Shown: piece by piece, positions 52,162-61,138 of the stretch
Layout: each line of letters opens with the position of its first letter
Position numbering within the stretch: position 1 is the first letter of the stretch
Assembly: GCF_039527675.1 (NCBI RefSeq)
Contig: NZ_BAAAKI010000016.1
Coordinates: forward strand, 1 to 64,000
Direction of reading: 5' to 3'
DNA: 64,000 bases
DNA from: Luteococcus sanguinis
GTDB taxonomy: Bacteria > Actinomycetota > Actinomycetes > Propionibacteriales > Propionibacteriaceae
The notes under the pieces: model-generated
Told to the model about the DNA's origin: nothing
Databases searched by the model: none
The model's input: only the letters and a program-made list of their open reading frames with translations
Position numbers and translations under genes: made by a program

Positions 52162-54615
52162 TCAGCGGATCCGCAACCAGACCGTCGTCTCGCCCGGCAG
52201 CTGCTCGCTGATTGGGCCGGACGACAGCAGCACGTCCCCGGTTGGCAACGGCACCGGCGTCGTCCCGAAGTTGGACACCACCTGCCAGCCGCCCGGACGG
52301 ACGAAGTGCAGCACGGTGGCCTCCTCCGAGGGCACCCACTCGAGCGATTCCGCAGCGCCCAGCGCGCGGCGGATCCGCAGCGCCCGCTGGTAGAGCGTCA
52401 AGGTCGAGTCGTCCACCCCATGCTGCGCCTGGACGCTGTAGTGCCCGAACCACAAGGGCTGCGGCAGGTGTGACCCCGCCGCTCCGAAGCCGTAGGACCG
52501 GCCGCTGCGCGTCCACGGGATCGGCACCCGGCAGCCGTCGCGGCCGACCTCCACGCTGCGGTTGCGGAAGAAGGAGGGGTCCTGGCGCTGATGGTCGGCG
52601 ATCTCGGCGACCTCCTGCAGGCCCAGTTCCTCGCCCTGGTAGATGTAGGCCGAGCCGGGCAGGGCCAGCATGAACAGCGCCGCGGCGCGCGCCCTGCGCA
52701 GGCCCCGCGCAGCGTCCAACATCGTCGGGTCGCCGCCGGCCAGCAGCCAGTCGCCGCCGTACTTGCGCAGCGGGAAGCCGGTGTGGTCGAGGCCGGGGAA
52801 GGGGGTTCCGTAGCGGCTCGCGGTGCGGATCGTGTCGTGGTTGTTCAGCGTCCACGTCACCGACGAACCCGAGCGGGCCGCCACCTGCAGGCACTCGTCC
52901 ACCACGGCGTGGAAGACGGCCGCGTCGTACTCGGCCAGCAGCAGGTCGAAGAAGAAGCTCTGGCCCAGGGTCTCGGGGCTGGCGTAACGAGGGACGCGTT
53001 CGGAGGCGACCGAGGCCTCCGCGACGGCGGTACGGGGCGGGTCGTAGGAGTCGAAGACCTGGCGCCACTCGCCGTAGATCTCGGCCAGCTCGTCGCGGTC
53101 GGCCAGCGGGTGGTTGCCGTCCATCGGCAGCTCGAGCAGCTGGGCCTGTGTGGGCAGCTCGTCGGCCAGGTCCTTGGCGAGCATGTGCGCCGCGTCCACC
53201 CGGAAGCCGTCGACGCCGCGGTCGGCCCAGAACCTCAGTACGTCCAGGAAGTGTGCCCTGACCTCCGGGTTTGCCCAGTTCAGGTCGGGCTGTTCCGTGG
53301 CGAAGGTGTGCAGGTACCACTGGGCGCGCTCGCCATCGTGGCCCTCGACGCGCGTCCACGCGGAGCCGCCGAACAGGGAGGTCCAGTCCGAGGGTGGCTG
53401 GGTGCCGTCCGGGCCGGACCCGTCGCGGAAGTGGTAGCGCTCCCGCGCGGGCGATCCGGGGGCCGATGCCAGCGCCTCGACGAACCAGGGGTGCTCGTCG
53501 GAGGAGTGGTTGGGGACGATGTCGACCAGTAGCCGGATGCCATTGCCGTGCAGGACTGCAACCAGCTCGTCGAAGTCGGCCAGGGTGCCGATCCGGGGGT
53601 CGACGTCACGGTGGTCGACGACGTCGTAGCCGCCATCGGCCAGCGGGGAGGGGTAGAAGGGGCTCATCCATACCGCGTCCACACCCAGCTCGACGAGATG
53701 CTTGATGCGGGAGCGGATCCCTTGCAGGTCACCGATCCCGTCACCATTCGCGTCCGCGAAGGAGCGCGGGTAGATCTGGTAGACCACGGCCTGGCGCCAC
53801 CAGTCGGGGTCGGCGGCGATCGTCGCCAGTTCATTGGTGGGGGTGGACTGTTCGTCCGATGACCGTGCGAGGCCGAAGCTCATGATGGTGCTCATCACGT
53901 CCTGGGTCTGCCCGCCGACGTGGACGATCGTCGTGCCGTCGGGCTGCAGGGTCAGTTGGGTCGCGTGCCGGCGTAGGGCGGCTTGGACGCGGGGCAGGTC
54001 GTACGGGAGTTCGAACCACTCCACCCCGGGACCCTTCTCGCCACGCACCTCGGCGACCGGCGTACTGGTGCGCTGCGCGGCAGCGTGGACGACCTCGTGC
54101 ATCCGCACGTGGTCGGGGTGGCCGTAGCCGCCGGCCGCGTCGTAGCTGACCAGCAGATCATAGGGACGTCCATCGGCCGCCGCCGCATCCAGCAGCGCGC
54201 ACAGGTCGTCCACCTGCTCGTCGAGCGGGCTGACGGAGAACGCGCGCTCGTCGGTGGCATCGGCGGGGCCGGCCACCTCGGGTGTCACCCACTGCATGCC
54301 GGAGTCGCGGTAGCGGCGGGGCTCCCGGCCGGCGCCGCGGGCGGGCGCGGTGCCCAGGAAGTAGTGGTTCTCGACGCCCAGTTCGGCGATCGCGGTGCGC
54401 AGTTCCGCCTCACGCACCGAGGTCAGTTCGTCCGTTCCGAACAGGTCGCGCCATGGTCCCTCGGTTGTCTCGCCCATCTCGCCGCGGGTGGCGGTCAGCA
54501 CGTCCGCCGGGATCCCGACGTCGTGCAGGTGGGCCAGTAGCGCGCCCGTCGACAGGGTTTCGTCGTCGGGATGGGCGTGACAGCACAACACCCGGGTGGC
54601 CGCTTCGAGAATCAT
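52162..54615 (-). CDS. Fusion: PIG-L deacetylase domain plus GH13 alpha-glucosidase
   Basis: One uninterrupted 817-codon frame. Residues 1 to about 240 are a PIG-L deacetylase: CCHAHPDDETLSTGALL and AAGGYGHPDHVRMHEV hold the zinc ligands. From about residue 270 a full GH13 enzyme follows: WWRQAVVYQIYPRSFAD, GVDAVWMSPFYPSP, DIVPNHSS, DGFRVDAAHML (nucleophile Asp), TAVAEAS (acid/base Glu) and LNNHDTIR. At the joint, GTGATGAGC could be an ancestral TGATG stop/start overlap, so a single indel may have fused two genes. The next gene upstream is MshA-like. ATG at 54615 with AGGA upstream is preferred to ATG at 54624. Confidence 0.82.
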   Translation of the reverse strand: MILEAATRVLCCHAHPDDETLSTGALLAHLHDVGIPADVLTATRGEMGETTEGPWRDLFGTDELTSVREAELRTAIAELGVENHYFLGTAPARGAGREPRRYRDSGMQWVTPEVAGPADATDERAFSVSPLDEQVDDLCALLDAAAADGRPYDLLVSYDAAGGYGHPDHVRMHEVVHAAAQRTSTPVAEVRGEKGPGVEWFELPYDLPRVQAALRRHATQLTLQPDGTTIVHVGGQTQDVMSTIMSFGLARSSDEQSTPTNELATIAADPDWWRQAVVYQIYPRSFADANGDGIGDLQGIRSRIKHLVELGVDAVWMSPFYPSPLADGGYDVVDHRDVDPRIGTLADFDELVAVLHGNGIRLLVDIVPNHSSDEHPWFVEALASAPGSPARERYHFRDGSGPDGTQPPSDWTSLFGGSAWTRVEGHDGERAQWYLHTFATEQPDLNWANPEVRAHFLDVLRFWADRGVDGFRVDAAHMLAKDLADELPTQAQLLELPMDGNHPLADRDELAEIYGEWRQVFDSYDPPRTAVAEASVASERVPRYASPETLGQSFFFDLLLAEYDAAVFHAVVDECLQVAARSGSSVTWTLNNHDTIRTASRYGTPFPGLDHTGFPLRKYGGDWLLAGGDPTMLDAARGLRRARAAALFMLALPGSAYIYQGEELGLQEVAEIADHQRQDPSFFRNRSVEVGRDGCRVPIPWTRSGRSYGFGAAGSHLPQPLWFGHYSVQAQHGVDDSTLTLYQRALRIRRALGAAESLEWVPSEEATVLHFVRPGGWQVVSNFGTTPVPLPTGDVLLSSGPISEQLPGETTVWLRIR

Positions 54616-54632
54616 GCTGGCCATCCTTGCAG

Positions 54633-55946
54633 TCAGCTGCCGAAGGTGCCGTTCTCGGGGGCGGCAGCGGCGGGGCTCTCGATGCCGAGCAGCCGGCGAT
54701 AGTGGCTGTCCAGCTGCTCCGCTGCGCGCTCCCAGCTGAACCCCAGCGCACGTCGTCGCGCCGCTTGGCCCATCGCCTCCAGCTGGGACGGGTCGCGCAT
54801 CAAGTCGGTCAGGGCAGCGGACCAGTCCTCCGCCTCCCGGGACTTCAGCAGTACCGCGGTGACGCCGTCCTGCACCGCCTCGACGAGCCCGCCCTCGGCC
54901 TCGGCAAGCACCGGGACCCCGGCGGCATTGGCCTCCAGCGCGATCAGCCCGAAGGTCTCCGAATAGGAGGGGACCATGACAACGCGCGCCCCGCGCACCA
55001 GCCGGGCGAGGTCATTGCGGCTCTGCGAACCCAACCAGCACACGCGATCGTTGATACCGAGGTTGGCCGCAAGATCGACCAGTTCGTCCCGATAACCCTG
55101 GAAATCCTGGCTGGTCTCGCCGGCGATCACCAGCGTGGGACGCAGCTCGGCCGGGACGCCGGCCACGGTCATCATCGCCAGGTCGGGGGCCTTGAGGGGC
55201 TGCAGTCGGGCTGCGAACAGGACGTAGCCGTTTGGGTTCGACTTGATGCAGGGGCCGAACTGCTTCGGCTCGTCCTCGCCGTTCAGCTCCGGGCGCCAGG
55301 GGCGGTGCGGGTCTCCTGGCTCGTGGCACTCGCAGCTGCCCTCGGGACGGAAGAGGTCGGTGTCGACGCCCGGGTGCACGACCACGACCCTTTTCGAGTC
55401 GGCGCCACAGCGATCGATGATCGTCCGAGCCTCGGCGTGCGAGACGGCCACCACCAGGTCGGATTCCTGCGCGATCACGCGCTCGCCCTCCACCCGTCCG
55501 GGTGATTCGGGCGGCTCACCCTCACCGAGCGGACGATGGGGCAACGCGGCCACGGAGTGGAAGCTCTGGACGTGCGGGACGCCCCACCGCTGGGCGGCGC
55601 GCAGGGCGGCGACACCGGACATCCAGTGGTGGGAGTGGACGATGTCATAGGGCTCCAGGTCGGCCACCATGGCGTCGGCGAAGGCACCGATCCATTCCTC
55701 CTGCGCGCTCTTGGCCAGCGGCTCGGTGGGGCCGGCGACCAGGTGGCGCACCTGGACATTCGGCGCGATCTCCACCACCACAGGGGTCTGGTCGTCGCTG
55801 CGACGGGTGACGATCTCGACCTGGTGTCCGAGCTCACCCAGTGCCAGTGCCTGGGCCACCTCGACGACGTTCATGCCACCTGCGTCCTTCGACCCTGGAG
55901 CGTCCAATGGGGAGGTGTGCAGGCTGATGAAGCCGATGCGTGACAT
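54633..55946 (-). CDS. MshA-like glycosyltransferase (GT4)
   Basis: A 437-residue GT-B enzyme. The N terminus IGFISLHTSPLDAPGSKDAGGMNVVEVAQAL is the MshA pattern (DAGGMNV donor loop). HSHHWMSG, VVVVHPGVDTDLFRP and the E-x7-E segment SETFGLIALEANA complete it. MshA transfers GlcNAc to inositol 3-phosphate in the first step of mycothiol synthesis. A cysteine-bearing insertion (CECHEPGDPHRP...GPC) is not expected in MshA and weakens the exact assignment. It lies 17 bases upstream of the deacetylase-GH13 gene, so the two are probably co-transcribed. Confidence 0.8.
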   Translation of the reverse strand: MSRIGFISLHTSPLDAPGSKDAGGMNVVEVAQALALGELGHQVEIVTRRSDDQTPVVVEIAPNVQVRHLVAGPTEPLAKSAQEEWIGAFADAMVADLEPYDIVHSHHWMSGVAALRAAQRWGVPHVQSFHSVAALPHRPLGEGEPPESPGRVEGERVIAQESDLVVAVSHAEARTIIDRCGADSKRVVVVHPGVDTDLFRPEGSCECHEPGDPHRPWRPELNGEDEPKQFGPCIKSNPNGYVLFAARLQPLKAPDLAMMTVAGVPAELRPTLVIAGETSQDFQGYRDELVDLAANLGINDRVCWLGSQSRNDLARLVRGARVVMVPSYSETFGLIALEANAAGVPVLAEAEGGLVEAVQDGVTAVLLKSREAEDWSAALTDLMRDPSQLEAMGQAARRRALGFSWERAAEQLDSHYRRLLGIESPAAAAPENGTFGS

Positions 55947-55980
55947 GCAAAAACGCTAGCATCCGCGGAAAATTTGGACC

Positions 55981-56805
55981 CTAGGGATGGAGCGTGATGA
56001 GCGTCACCTGTGCGGGGTCCAGGAAACGCAGGGGGGCGGTCTGTCCCGCGCCGGAGTCGATGTAGAGCCTCGAGTTGCCGACCGTGAACAGTCCCTTGTC
56101 GTAGTCGGGCAGGAATCCCTGCCCGGGCGCATAGAGCGCGCCGATGAAGGGCAGTCGCACCTGGCCACCGTGGGTGTGGCCGCAGATCGCCAGTTCGGCG
56201 CCGGAGGTGGCCAGGTCGTCGACGATGGCGGGGTCGTGCGTGAGCACTAGCTGGAAGGCGTCGGTGCGCGTGCCGGCCATGGCTGCGGGCAGGCTCGCGT
56301 CCGAGTCGTAGTAGTCGGTGGTGCCGAGCAGGTCGAGGTTGCCCCAGGGTCCGTCGAAGGTGGTGTGCGTGTTCGCCAGCACCGTGACGCCGTGCTTCTC
56401 GAGCGTCGCGGTCACCGCCGGCAGGTGCCCCTCCCAGTGGTCGTGGTTGCCCTGCACGTAGTAGGTGGGGATCTTGAGCGCGGCCAGTTCGGTCATGAAG
56501 GCGTCGAGCCGGCCGTAGTCGGAGGTGTAGGTGTTCACCACGTCGCCGGTCAACGCAATCAGGTCGGGACGGGTGTCCCTGGCGTGCGCGACCACTTGGT
56601 GCCAACGGGCGGCGTCCTGGTCGTGGGTGTCGGTGATCTGGAGCACGCGCAGGGTGCCGTCCAGCTTGTCGGAGGCCAGGTCGAGCGTCGCGAGCTTGAC
56701 GCTGGCGATCTCGCGCCGCGACTCCAGCACCAGCCCGGCCAGCAACAGGGCGCCGACCAGCGCGAGTGCGGCGAGTCGGCGGAGCCAGCGATGAGTGCGG
56801 TGCAT
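55981..56805 (-). CDS. Metallophosphoesterase, membrane-anchored
   Basis: A 274-residue protein. An N-terminal signal-anchor (RRLAALALVGALLLAGLVLE) is followed by the calcineurin-like phosphoesterase motifs ITDTHDQD, ALTGDVVNTY, VQGNHDHWEG and CGHTHGGQVRLP. These supply the two-metal site. The ATG at 56805 puts the signal-anchor at the N terminus; in-frame codons upstream overlap the tRNA gene. It is similar to YkuE-type enzymes acting at the membrane surface. The substrate is unknown. Confidence 0.85.
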   Translation of the reverse strand: MHRTHRWLRRLAALALVGALLLAGLVLESRREIASVKLATLDLASDKLDGTLRVLQITDTHDQDAARWHQVVAHARDTRPDLIALTGDVVNTYTSDYGRLDAFMTELAALKIPTYYVQGNHDHWEGHLPAVTATLEKHGVTVLANTHTTFDGPWGNLDLLGTTDYYDSDASLPAAMAGTRTDAFQLVLTHDPAIVDDLATSGAELAICGHTHGGQVRLPFIGALYAPGQGFLPDYDKGLFTVGNSRLYIDSGAGQTAPLRFLDPAQVTLITLHP

Positions 56806-56948
56806 GGTTCCAAAGGTAGCCATCGGCCCGAAAGCCCATCCCTGGGTGGTCCTCGGATCAGTGCGGGCACGGCCCCTGAGCGCCAGCAGTGACGGGAGGT
56901 CTTGCGCGATCGAGGCTCGCATCCCGAGTGCGGAAAGCACCGTCTTCT

Positions 56949-57022
56949 TGGAGCGGGCGCCGGGAATTGCACCAGGCTCTCCCACCAGGAAGGTGGGTGT
57001 TCTGCTACTGAACTACGCCCGC
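56949..57022 (-). tRNA. tRNA-Gly (anticodon TCC) with atypical D and T loops
   Basis: Acceptor stem GCGGGCG/CGCCCGC, discriminator T, and CCA encoded. D stem GTTC/GAAC with the loop AGTAGCA. Anticodon stem CCCAC/GTGGG with the loop CTTCCTG, so the anticodon is TCC (reads GGA). The T stem has one U-C mismatch, and the T loop reads TGCAATT instead of TTCRAxx. The D loop lacks the usual GG pair. So the G18-U55 tertiary contact appears lost on both sides, while C56 and A58 stay. The rest is normal, so a working tRNA, perhaps specialised, is likely. Confidence 0.87.
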
Positions 57023-57159
57023 AAGGAGGCCAACGATACCGGACCGTGGAGCCCTCCAGCGTGTGCGCAACGCAGCAGCCCCCCATCAGCACGGTTCAGC
57101 CAACCAAACGCCCTCCAGAGGCTGGGCACGAGCACTGGCCTGAGGACGGGGCCAACAGC

Positions 57160-58500
57160 TCACACGGCGCGCACGGCGGCGAGCACGTCGAGTCGTCCCG
57201 CCCCCGTGCAGCTGTTGGCCTTGGCCGTGCCCCGGCAACCGGCGCCGGCGGTCCTGGCCGAGATCCCGCTGGCGGTGGCCTTCAAGGTGGCGATCAGCTG
57301 TGCCGGGGTGGCCGAGGGACGTTTTGACTTCATCAGCGCGAGGGCACCGGACACCTGGGGCGCGGCCTGCGAAGTGCCCGTTCGGGAGGCATAGCCGCCG
57401 ATCGAGTCGGAGTAGACGTTCTCGCCCAGCGCCACCACGTCGACGACCTTGGTGCCGCGGGAGCTGAACCAGCTGACCCGGCTGGCTGCGGTCACCGAAC
57501 CGACCTGGACGACGTCCGAGCGTCCGGCCAGCGGGTCGAAGCATGAGCCGCCGAGCTGCCATGAGTCGTCCTCGCCGGAGTTGCCCGCCGACTGGACGTG
57601 CGTGACCCCGCGTTTGGTGGCGTACCCGACGGCCCGCTGCACGGCCAGCAGCCCGCCGCGGTCGATGCCCAGACCACACCAGTAGTCGAAGACATTGATG
57701 GACGCATTGGTCACGGCCACCCCGCGTTGCGCCGCCCACAGGTAGGCGCAGACGAGGTACTCGGGATAGGTGGCGCCGCTGGCGTCCACCACCTTGATCG
57801 AGGCGACCTTGACGCGCGGGGCGACGCCCGTGACGCCCATCCCGTTGCGGGCCGCTGCGATGGTCCCGGCGACGTGGGTGCCGTGGGAGTCCGTTCCCCG
57901 CCACGCATTCGTGGCGGTGTTCGGGCGTCCGCCCGCGGTGCAGTCGACCGAGTCGGCGCGGGAGAAGTTCGTAGCCAGATCGCGGTGCCGGTCGTCCACA
58001 CCGGTGTCGAGGACGGCCACGACGACCGCGGGCGAGCCGCCGGTGACCCGCTGGGCGGAGGTGGCCTTGATCGTGGAGAGCCAACCCTGCTTCGACTGCA
58101 GCGGGTCGGCTCCGCTCACCGGGGCGCTGGTTCCCGTGCGCGCGGGCACGGACTGCGCGCTGACCGTCGAGGTCGCGAGCCGGTCGGTGACGGTCTGCCC
58201 GCCGTGCGCGTCCGCGAAGGATGCGACCGCCACGGACCTCTGCGCAGTGAGCATGCGTCCGAAGTCGGGCCGGGTGGTGCGCACCACGACGACGCCGATC
58301 TGCGGCCAGCTCTGCACGACCCTTCCGCCGGCCTTGGAGGCAGCCGCGGCGGCCTGCGCGGTGGCGCTCGGCGAGGTCGCGTTGACCAACCAGGTGTGGG
58401 TGCCGCCCGCGGCCTGCGCCGGTACGGACGTGAACCAGCCCGACAAGGCGATGACAAGGGCGGACGCTGCTGCGATCGTGATGCGCATGGTGGACTTCAC
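57160..58500 (-). CDS. Secreted subtilisin-like serine protease (S8)
   Basis: A 446-residue protein. The Sec signal peptide (IAAASALVIALSGWFTSVPAQAA) is followed by a propeptide-like region and the S8 catalytic triad: Asp in VAVLDTGVDD, His in DSHGTHVAGT and Ser in RTGTSQAAPQVSGAL. Several cysteines may form disulphides. GTG at 58500 with GAGGAG upstream is the start. It degrades proteins outside the cell or matures wall proteins. There is no transmembrane tail. Confidence 0.9.
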   Translation of the reverse strand: MKSTMRITIAAASALVIALSGWFTSVPAQAAGGTHTWLVNATSPSATAQAAAAASKAGGRVVQSWPQIGVVVVRTTRPDFGRMLTAQRSVAVASFADAHGGQTVTDRLATSTVSAQSVPARTGTSAPVSGADPLQSKQGWLSTIKATSAQRVTGGSPAVVVAVLDTGVDDRHRDLATNFSRADSVDCTAGGRPNTATNAWRGTDSHGTHVAGTIAAARNGMGVTGVAPRVKVASIKVVDASGATYPEYLVCAYLWAAQRGVAVTNASINVFDYWCGLGIDRGGLLAVQRAVGYATKRGVTHVQSAGNSGEDDSWQLGGSCFDPLAGRSDVVQVGSVTAASRVSWFSSRGTKVVDVVALGENVYSDSIGGYASRTGTSQAAPQVSGALALMKSKRPSATPAQLIATLKATASGISARTAGAGCRGTAKANSCTGAGRLDVLAAVRAV

Positions 58501-58577
58501 GGCTTCTCCTCGGCTCACCCCCATTGGATGTCGCCGATGGCCCAAACCGAACCATCGCACGCCCAGAATCACCGAAG

Positions 58578-58607
58578 GCTTCGCTGAGGTTGTCTCAGCG
58601 ACGAAGC
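58578..58607. terminator. Stem-loop downstream of ptsH
   Basis: GCTTCGCTGAG, the loop GTTGT and CTCAGCGACGAAGC pair along 11 bases with one bulged A. It is part of a cluster of repeats and hairpins between ptsH and the subtilase gene. Confidence 0.55.
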
Positions 58608-58660
58608 TGCTGGCCCGGAGGCGAAGCTGCTTGCCCGGAGGCGAAGCTGCTTGCCCGGAG
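58601..58660. repeat. 20-bp tandem repeat, three units
   Basis: Three consecutive units of the type GCGAAGCTGCTTGCCCGGAG; units two and three are identical and the first has two changes. It is intergenic, between the stem-loop at 58578 and the ptsH terminator. Confidence 0.85.
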
Positions 58661-58664
58661 ACGG

Positions 58665-58700
58665 AGCAGGGGGCCGGACCACGTGGTCCGACCCCCTGCT
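58665..58700 (-). terminator. Terminator of the fructose PTS operon
   Basis: A 36-base palindrome pairing 17 of 18 bases, with arms AGCAGGGGGCCGGACCAC and its complement and no loop bases at the centre. It lies 25 bases after the ptsH stop codon. No T-run follows, which is usual in high-G+C bacteria. Confidence 0.72.
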
Positions 58701-58724
58701 GGGTGGTGCTTGTTCGAGCTCAGA

Positions 58725-58985
58725 TCACTGGGCGTCGAGGTCCTTCTCGATGAGGGCGGCGATGGTCTCGACGGCCTCCTCGTTGTCGGACTCGATCGTG
58801 ACCTGGGCGCCCTTCTCGGCACCGAGGGTCATGATCAGCAGTGGGGACGTGGCGTCAACGCCCTCCTCGCCGTCGACCGACAGCAAGATCTCGTCGTCGT
58901 ACTCACCAGCGGCCTCGGCGATCAGTGCAGCGGGACGAGCGTGCAGGCCGACGCTCGAACCGACGGAAACAGTCTTGCTAGCCAT
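58725..58985 (-). CDS. ptsH: HPr phosphocarrier protein
   Basis: An 86-residue protein with GLHARPAA, where His15 is phosphorylated by enzyme I and passes phosphate to EIIA. The regulatory-site region reads VDATSPLLIMTLGAEKG, where the serine usually found at position 46 is not in the typical KSIM context. It closes the fructose PTS operon, as in several actinobacteria where HPr is made with the fructose system. Enzyme I is not in the window. Confidence 0.93.
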   Translation of the reverse strand: MASKTVSVGSSVGLHARPAALIAEAAGEYDDEILLSVDGEEGVDATSPLLIMTLGAEKGAQVTIESDNEEAVETIAALIEKDLDAQ

Positions 58986-59027
58986 GGATGGTTCCTTTCA
59001 ATGGGCGTGGGTCAATTGTGACCGATG

Positions 59028-61109
59028 TCAGGCCGTTACGGCAGAGGGGGTCTCCACAAGGGGCTTGCGAGTTGACTTCAGCAGCACCACGAGCGCCCCC
59101 GAGACCATCGCGCCGACGATGATCGAGAGCAGGAAGCCCCAGAACTTGTCGATGGCGAAGAATACGAAGACACCACCGTGGGGAGCCTTGGAAGCAGCCC
59201 CCAGGGCCATGCTCATGGCACCGGTGATGGCGCCGCCGACCATGGTCGCGGGGATGATGCGGAAGGGATCGCCAGCTGCGAACGGGATCGCACCCTCGGA
59301 GATGAAGCTCGCTCCGAGCAGCCAGCACGCACGTCCGTTCTCCTTCTCGTTCTCGGTGAACAGCTTCGGACGCACGGCCGTCGCGATCGCCAGTGCGATC
59401 GGGGGCACCATGCCGGCGGCCATCACGGCGGCCATGATCTTCATCGAGGCCGGGTTGGAGACGTCCAGGCCAGCGGTGGCGAAGAGGTAGGCGGCCTTGT
59501 TGACCGGGCCACCAAGGTCGAAGCACATCATGAGGCCCAGCAGCACGCCCAGCAGGATGGCCGAGGAACCACTCATGCCGTTCAGGCCATTGGTCATCAT
59601 CTCCATCAAACGGGCGATCGGCTTGGCCAGCAGCAGGTACATCAAGCCGCCGGTGACCAGGGTCGCGCCGAGCGGGATGATCATCACCGGCATCAGGCCG
59701 CGCAGCCAGCGGGGGACGCGCCAGCCACCGATCCAAGCGGCGATCGCACCGGCGATCAGGCCGCCGATCAGGGCGCCGAGGAAGCCGGCGCCGGTGGCAC
59801 CCGCCACGGCACCGGCAACGAAGCCGGGGACGATGCCGGGGCGGTCGGCCATCGCGAAGGCGATGTAGCCAGCCAGCGCGGGCAGCAGGAAGCTGAAGGC
59901 CAGCGAGCCCAGCTTGTACAGCATGGCGCCGAAGTACAGCAAGATCCCCGAGCTGGGCAGGTGGTCCACCTGGTTGGCCGGGAACAGCGCTGCACCGGTT
60001 GAATCCATTGCGGCCTTCAGGTCGCTGAGCACCGGCAGGTTGGTGATGGACGAGTTGCCCAGGATGTGGTCGGCCACGAAGGGGATCTGGTAGCCGCCGA
60101 GCAGGAAGCCCAAGGCGATCAGCAGGCCACCGGCCGCGACGAACGGGACCATGTACGAGACGCCGGTCATCAGCGCCTGCTGGATCCGCTTGCCGAAGCC
60201 CAGCTGGCTCTTGCCGCGGGCGCCGGCGCCAGCTGCGGCCGCAGCGGCGGCATCACCCGAGACGCGCGGTGCGTTGGGGTTCTTGGCCGCAGCCAGGGCC
60301 TCTTCCAGCATCACCTTGGGCTCGTTGATGGCGCGCTTGACGCCTGACTCGATGACGGGCAGACCGGCGAAGCGCTCCCGGCCCTTCACGCCGACGTCCG
60401 TGGCGAAGATGACAGCCGTGGCGGCCTTGATCTGGTCGGCGGTGACCGGGTCGGTGGCCGACGAACCCTGCGGCTCGGGGATGACGTCGACGCCCATCTC
60501 CTTGCCCGCGTTCGTCAGGTAGTCGGCTGCCATGTAGGTGTGCGCAATGCCGGTCGGGCAAGCGGTGATGGCGATCACGGACGGGCGTCCGGTGGCGCTG
60601 GTAGCAGCGACGGGCACGGCGGCATCAGCGGCCGCCTTGTCGGCCTCCACCTTGGCCGAGTCGGGCTCGACGACGTCGCGGACGAGCGCCACGACCTCGT
60701 CCTGGGTCTGCGCGGAACGCAGGGCGGCCAGGAACTCCGGACGCACCAGCGCGCGGGCCAGCTTGGTCAGCAGCTTCATGTGGTCGGCGCCACCGGAGGC
60801 GGCGGCCGCGATCAGGAAGACGATGTCGGCCGGGCCCTGCTTGTCACCGAAGTCGACGGGGCTGGCCAGACGGGCGAACCCGAGCGAGGCGGTGTTCACC
60901 GCCTCGGAACGGCAGTGGGGGATGGCGAACCCGCCGGGCATCCCGGTGGGCGACTTCGCCTCCCGGTCGAGCGCGTCGGCGGCCAGGCCGTCGGCCTCAG
61001 CGCGCCCGGTAGCGGCGACGACCCTGGCGAGGCCGCGGATGACCTCGTCCTTGGTCTGGCCGAGATCGACGTCCAGGGCGACGAGCCCCGGTTCGATGAG
61101 TGACGTCAT
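59028..61109 (-). CDS. fruA: PTS fructose transporter, fused EIIABC
   Basis: A 693-residue fusion. The EIIA domain (1-150) has the phosphohistidine His65 in FAIPHCR. The EIIB domain (about 175-275) has Cys184 in ITACPTGIAHTYMAA. EIIC (from about 300) has about nine hydrophobic segments with GGPVNKAAYLFATAG. It imports fructose and phosphorylates it to fructose 1-phosphate. The ATG at 61109 with AGAAAGGA upstream is used. fruK follows upstream by 29 bases, and ptsH lies 42 bases downstream. Confidence 0.93.
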   Translation of the reverse strand: MTSLIEPGLVALDVDLGQTKDEVIRGLARVVAATGRAEADGLAADALDREAKSPTGMPGGFAIPHCRSEAVNTASLGFARLASPVDFGDKQGPADIVFLIAAAASGGADHMKLLTKLARALVRPEFLAALRSAQTQDEVVALVRDVVEPDSAKVEADKAAADAAVPVAATSATGRPSVIAITACPTGIAHTYMAADYLTNAGKEMGVDVIPEPQGSSATDPVTADQIKAATAVIFATDVGVKGRERFAGLPVIESGVKRAINEPKVMLEEALAAAKNPNAPRVSGDAAAAAAAGAGARGKSQLGFGKRIQQALMTGVSYMVPFVAAGGLLIALGFLLGGYQIPFVADHILGNSSITNLPVLSDLKAAMDSTGAALFPANQVDHLPSSGILLYFGAMLYKLGSLAFSFLLPALAGYIAFAMADRPGIVPGFVAGAVAGATGAGFLGALIGGLIAGAIAAWIGGWRVPRWLRGLMPVMIIPLGATLVTGGLMYLLLAKPIARLMEMMTNGLNGMSGSSAILLGVLLGLMMCFDLGGPVNKAAYLFATAGLDVSNPASMKIMAAVMAAGMVPPIALAIATAVRPKLFTENEKENGRACWLLGASFISEGAIPFAAGDPFRIIPATMVGGAITGAMSMALGAASKAPHGGVFVFFAIDKFWGFLLSIIVGAMVSGALVVLLKSTRKPLVETPSAVTA

Positions 61110-61138
61110 GTCACGTCCTTTCTGTGGGTGGACGCTCA

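Noticed and set aside
58665..58700. Regulator binding site
   Set aside because: A 36-base near-perfect palindrome just after the last gene of an operon is better explained as a terminator.
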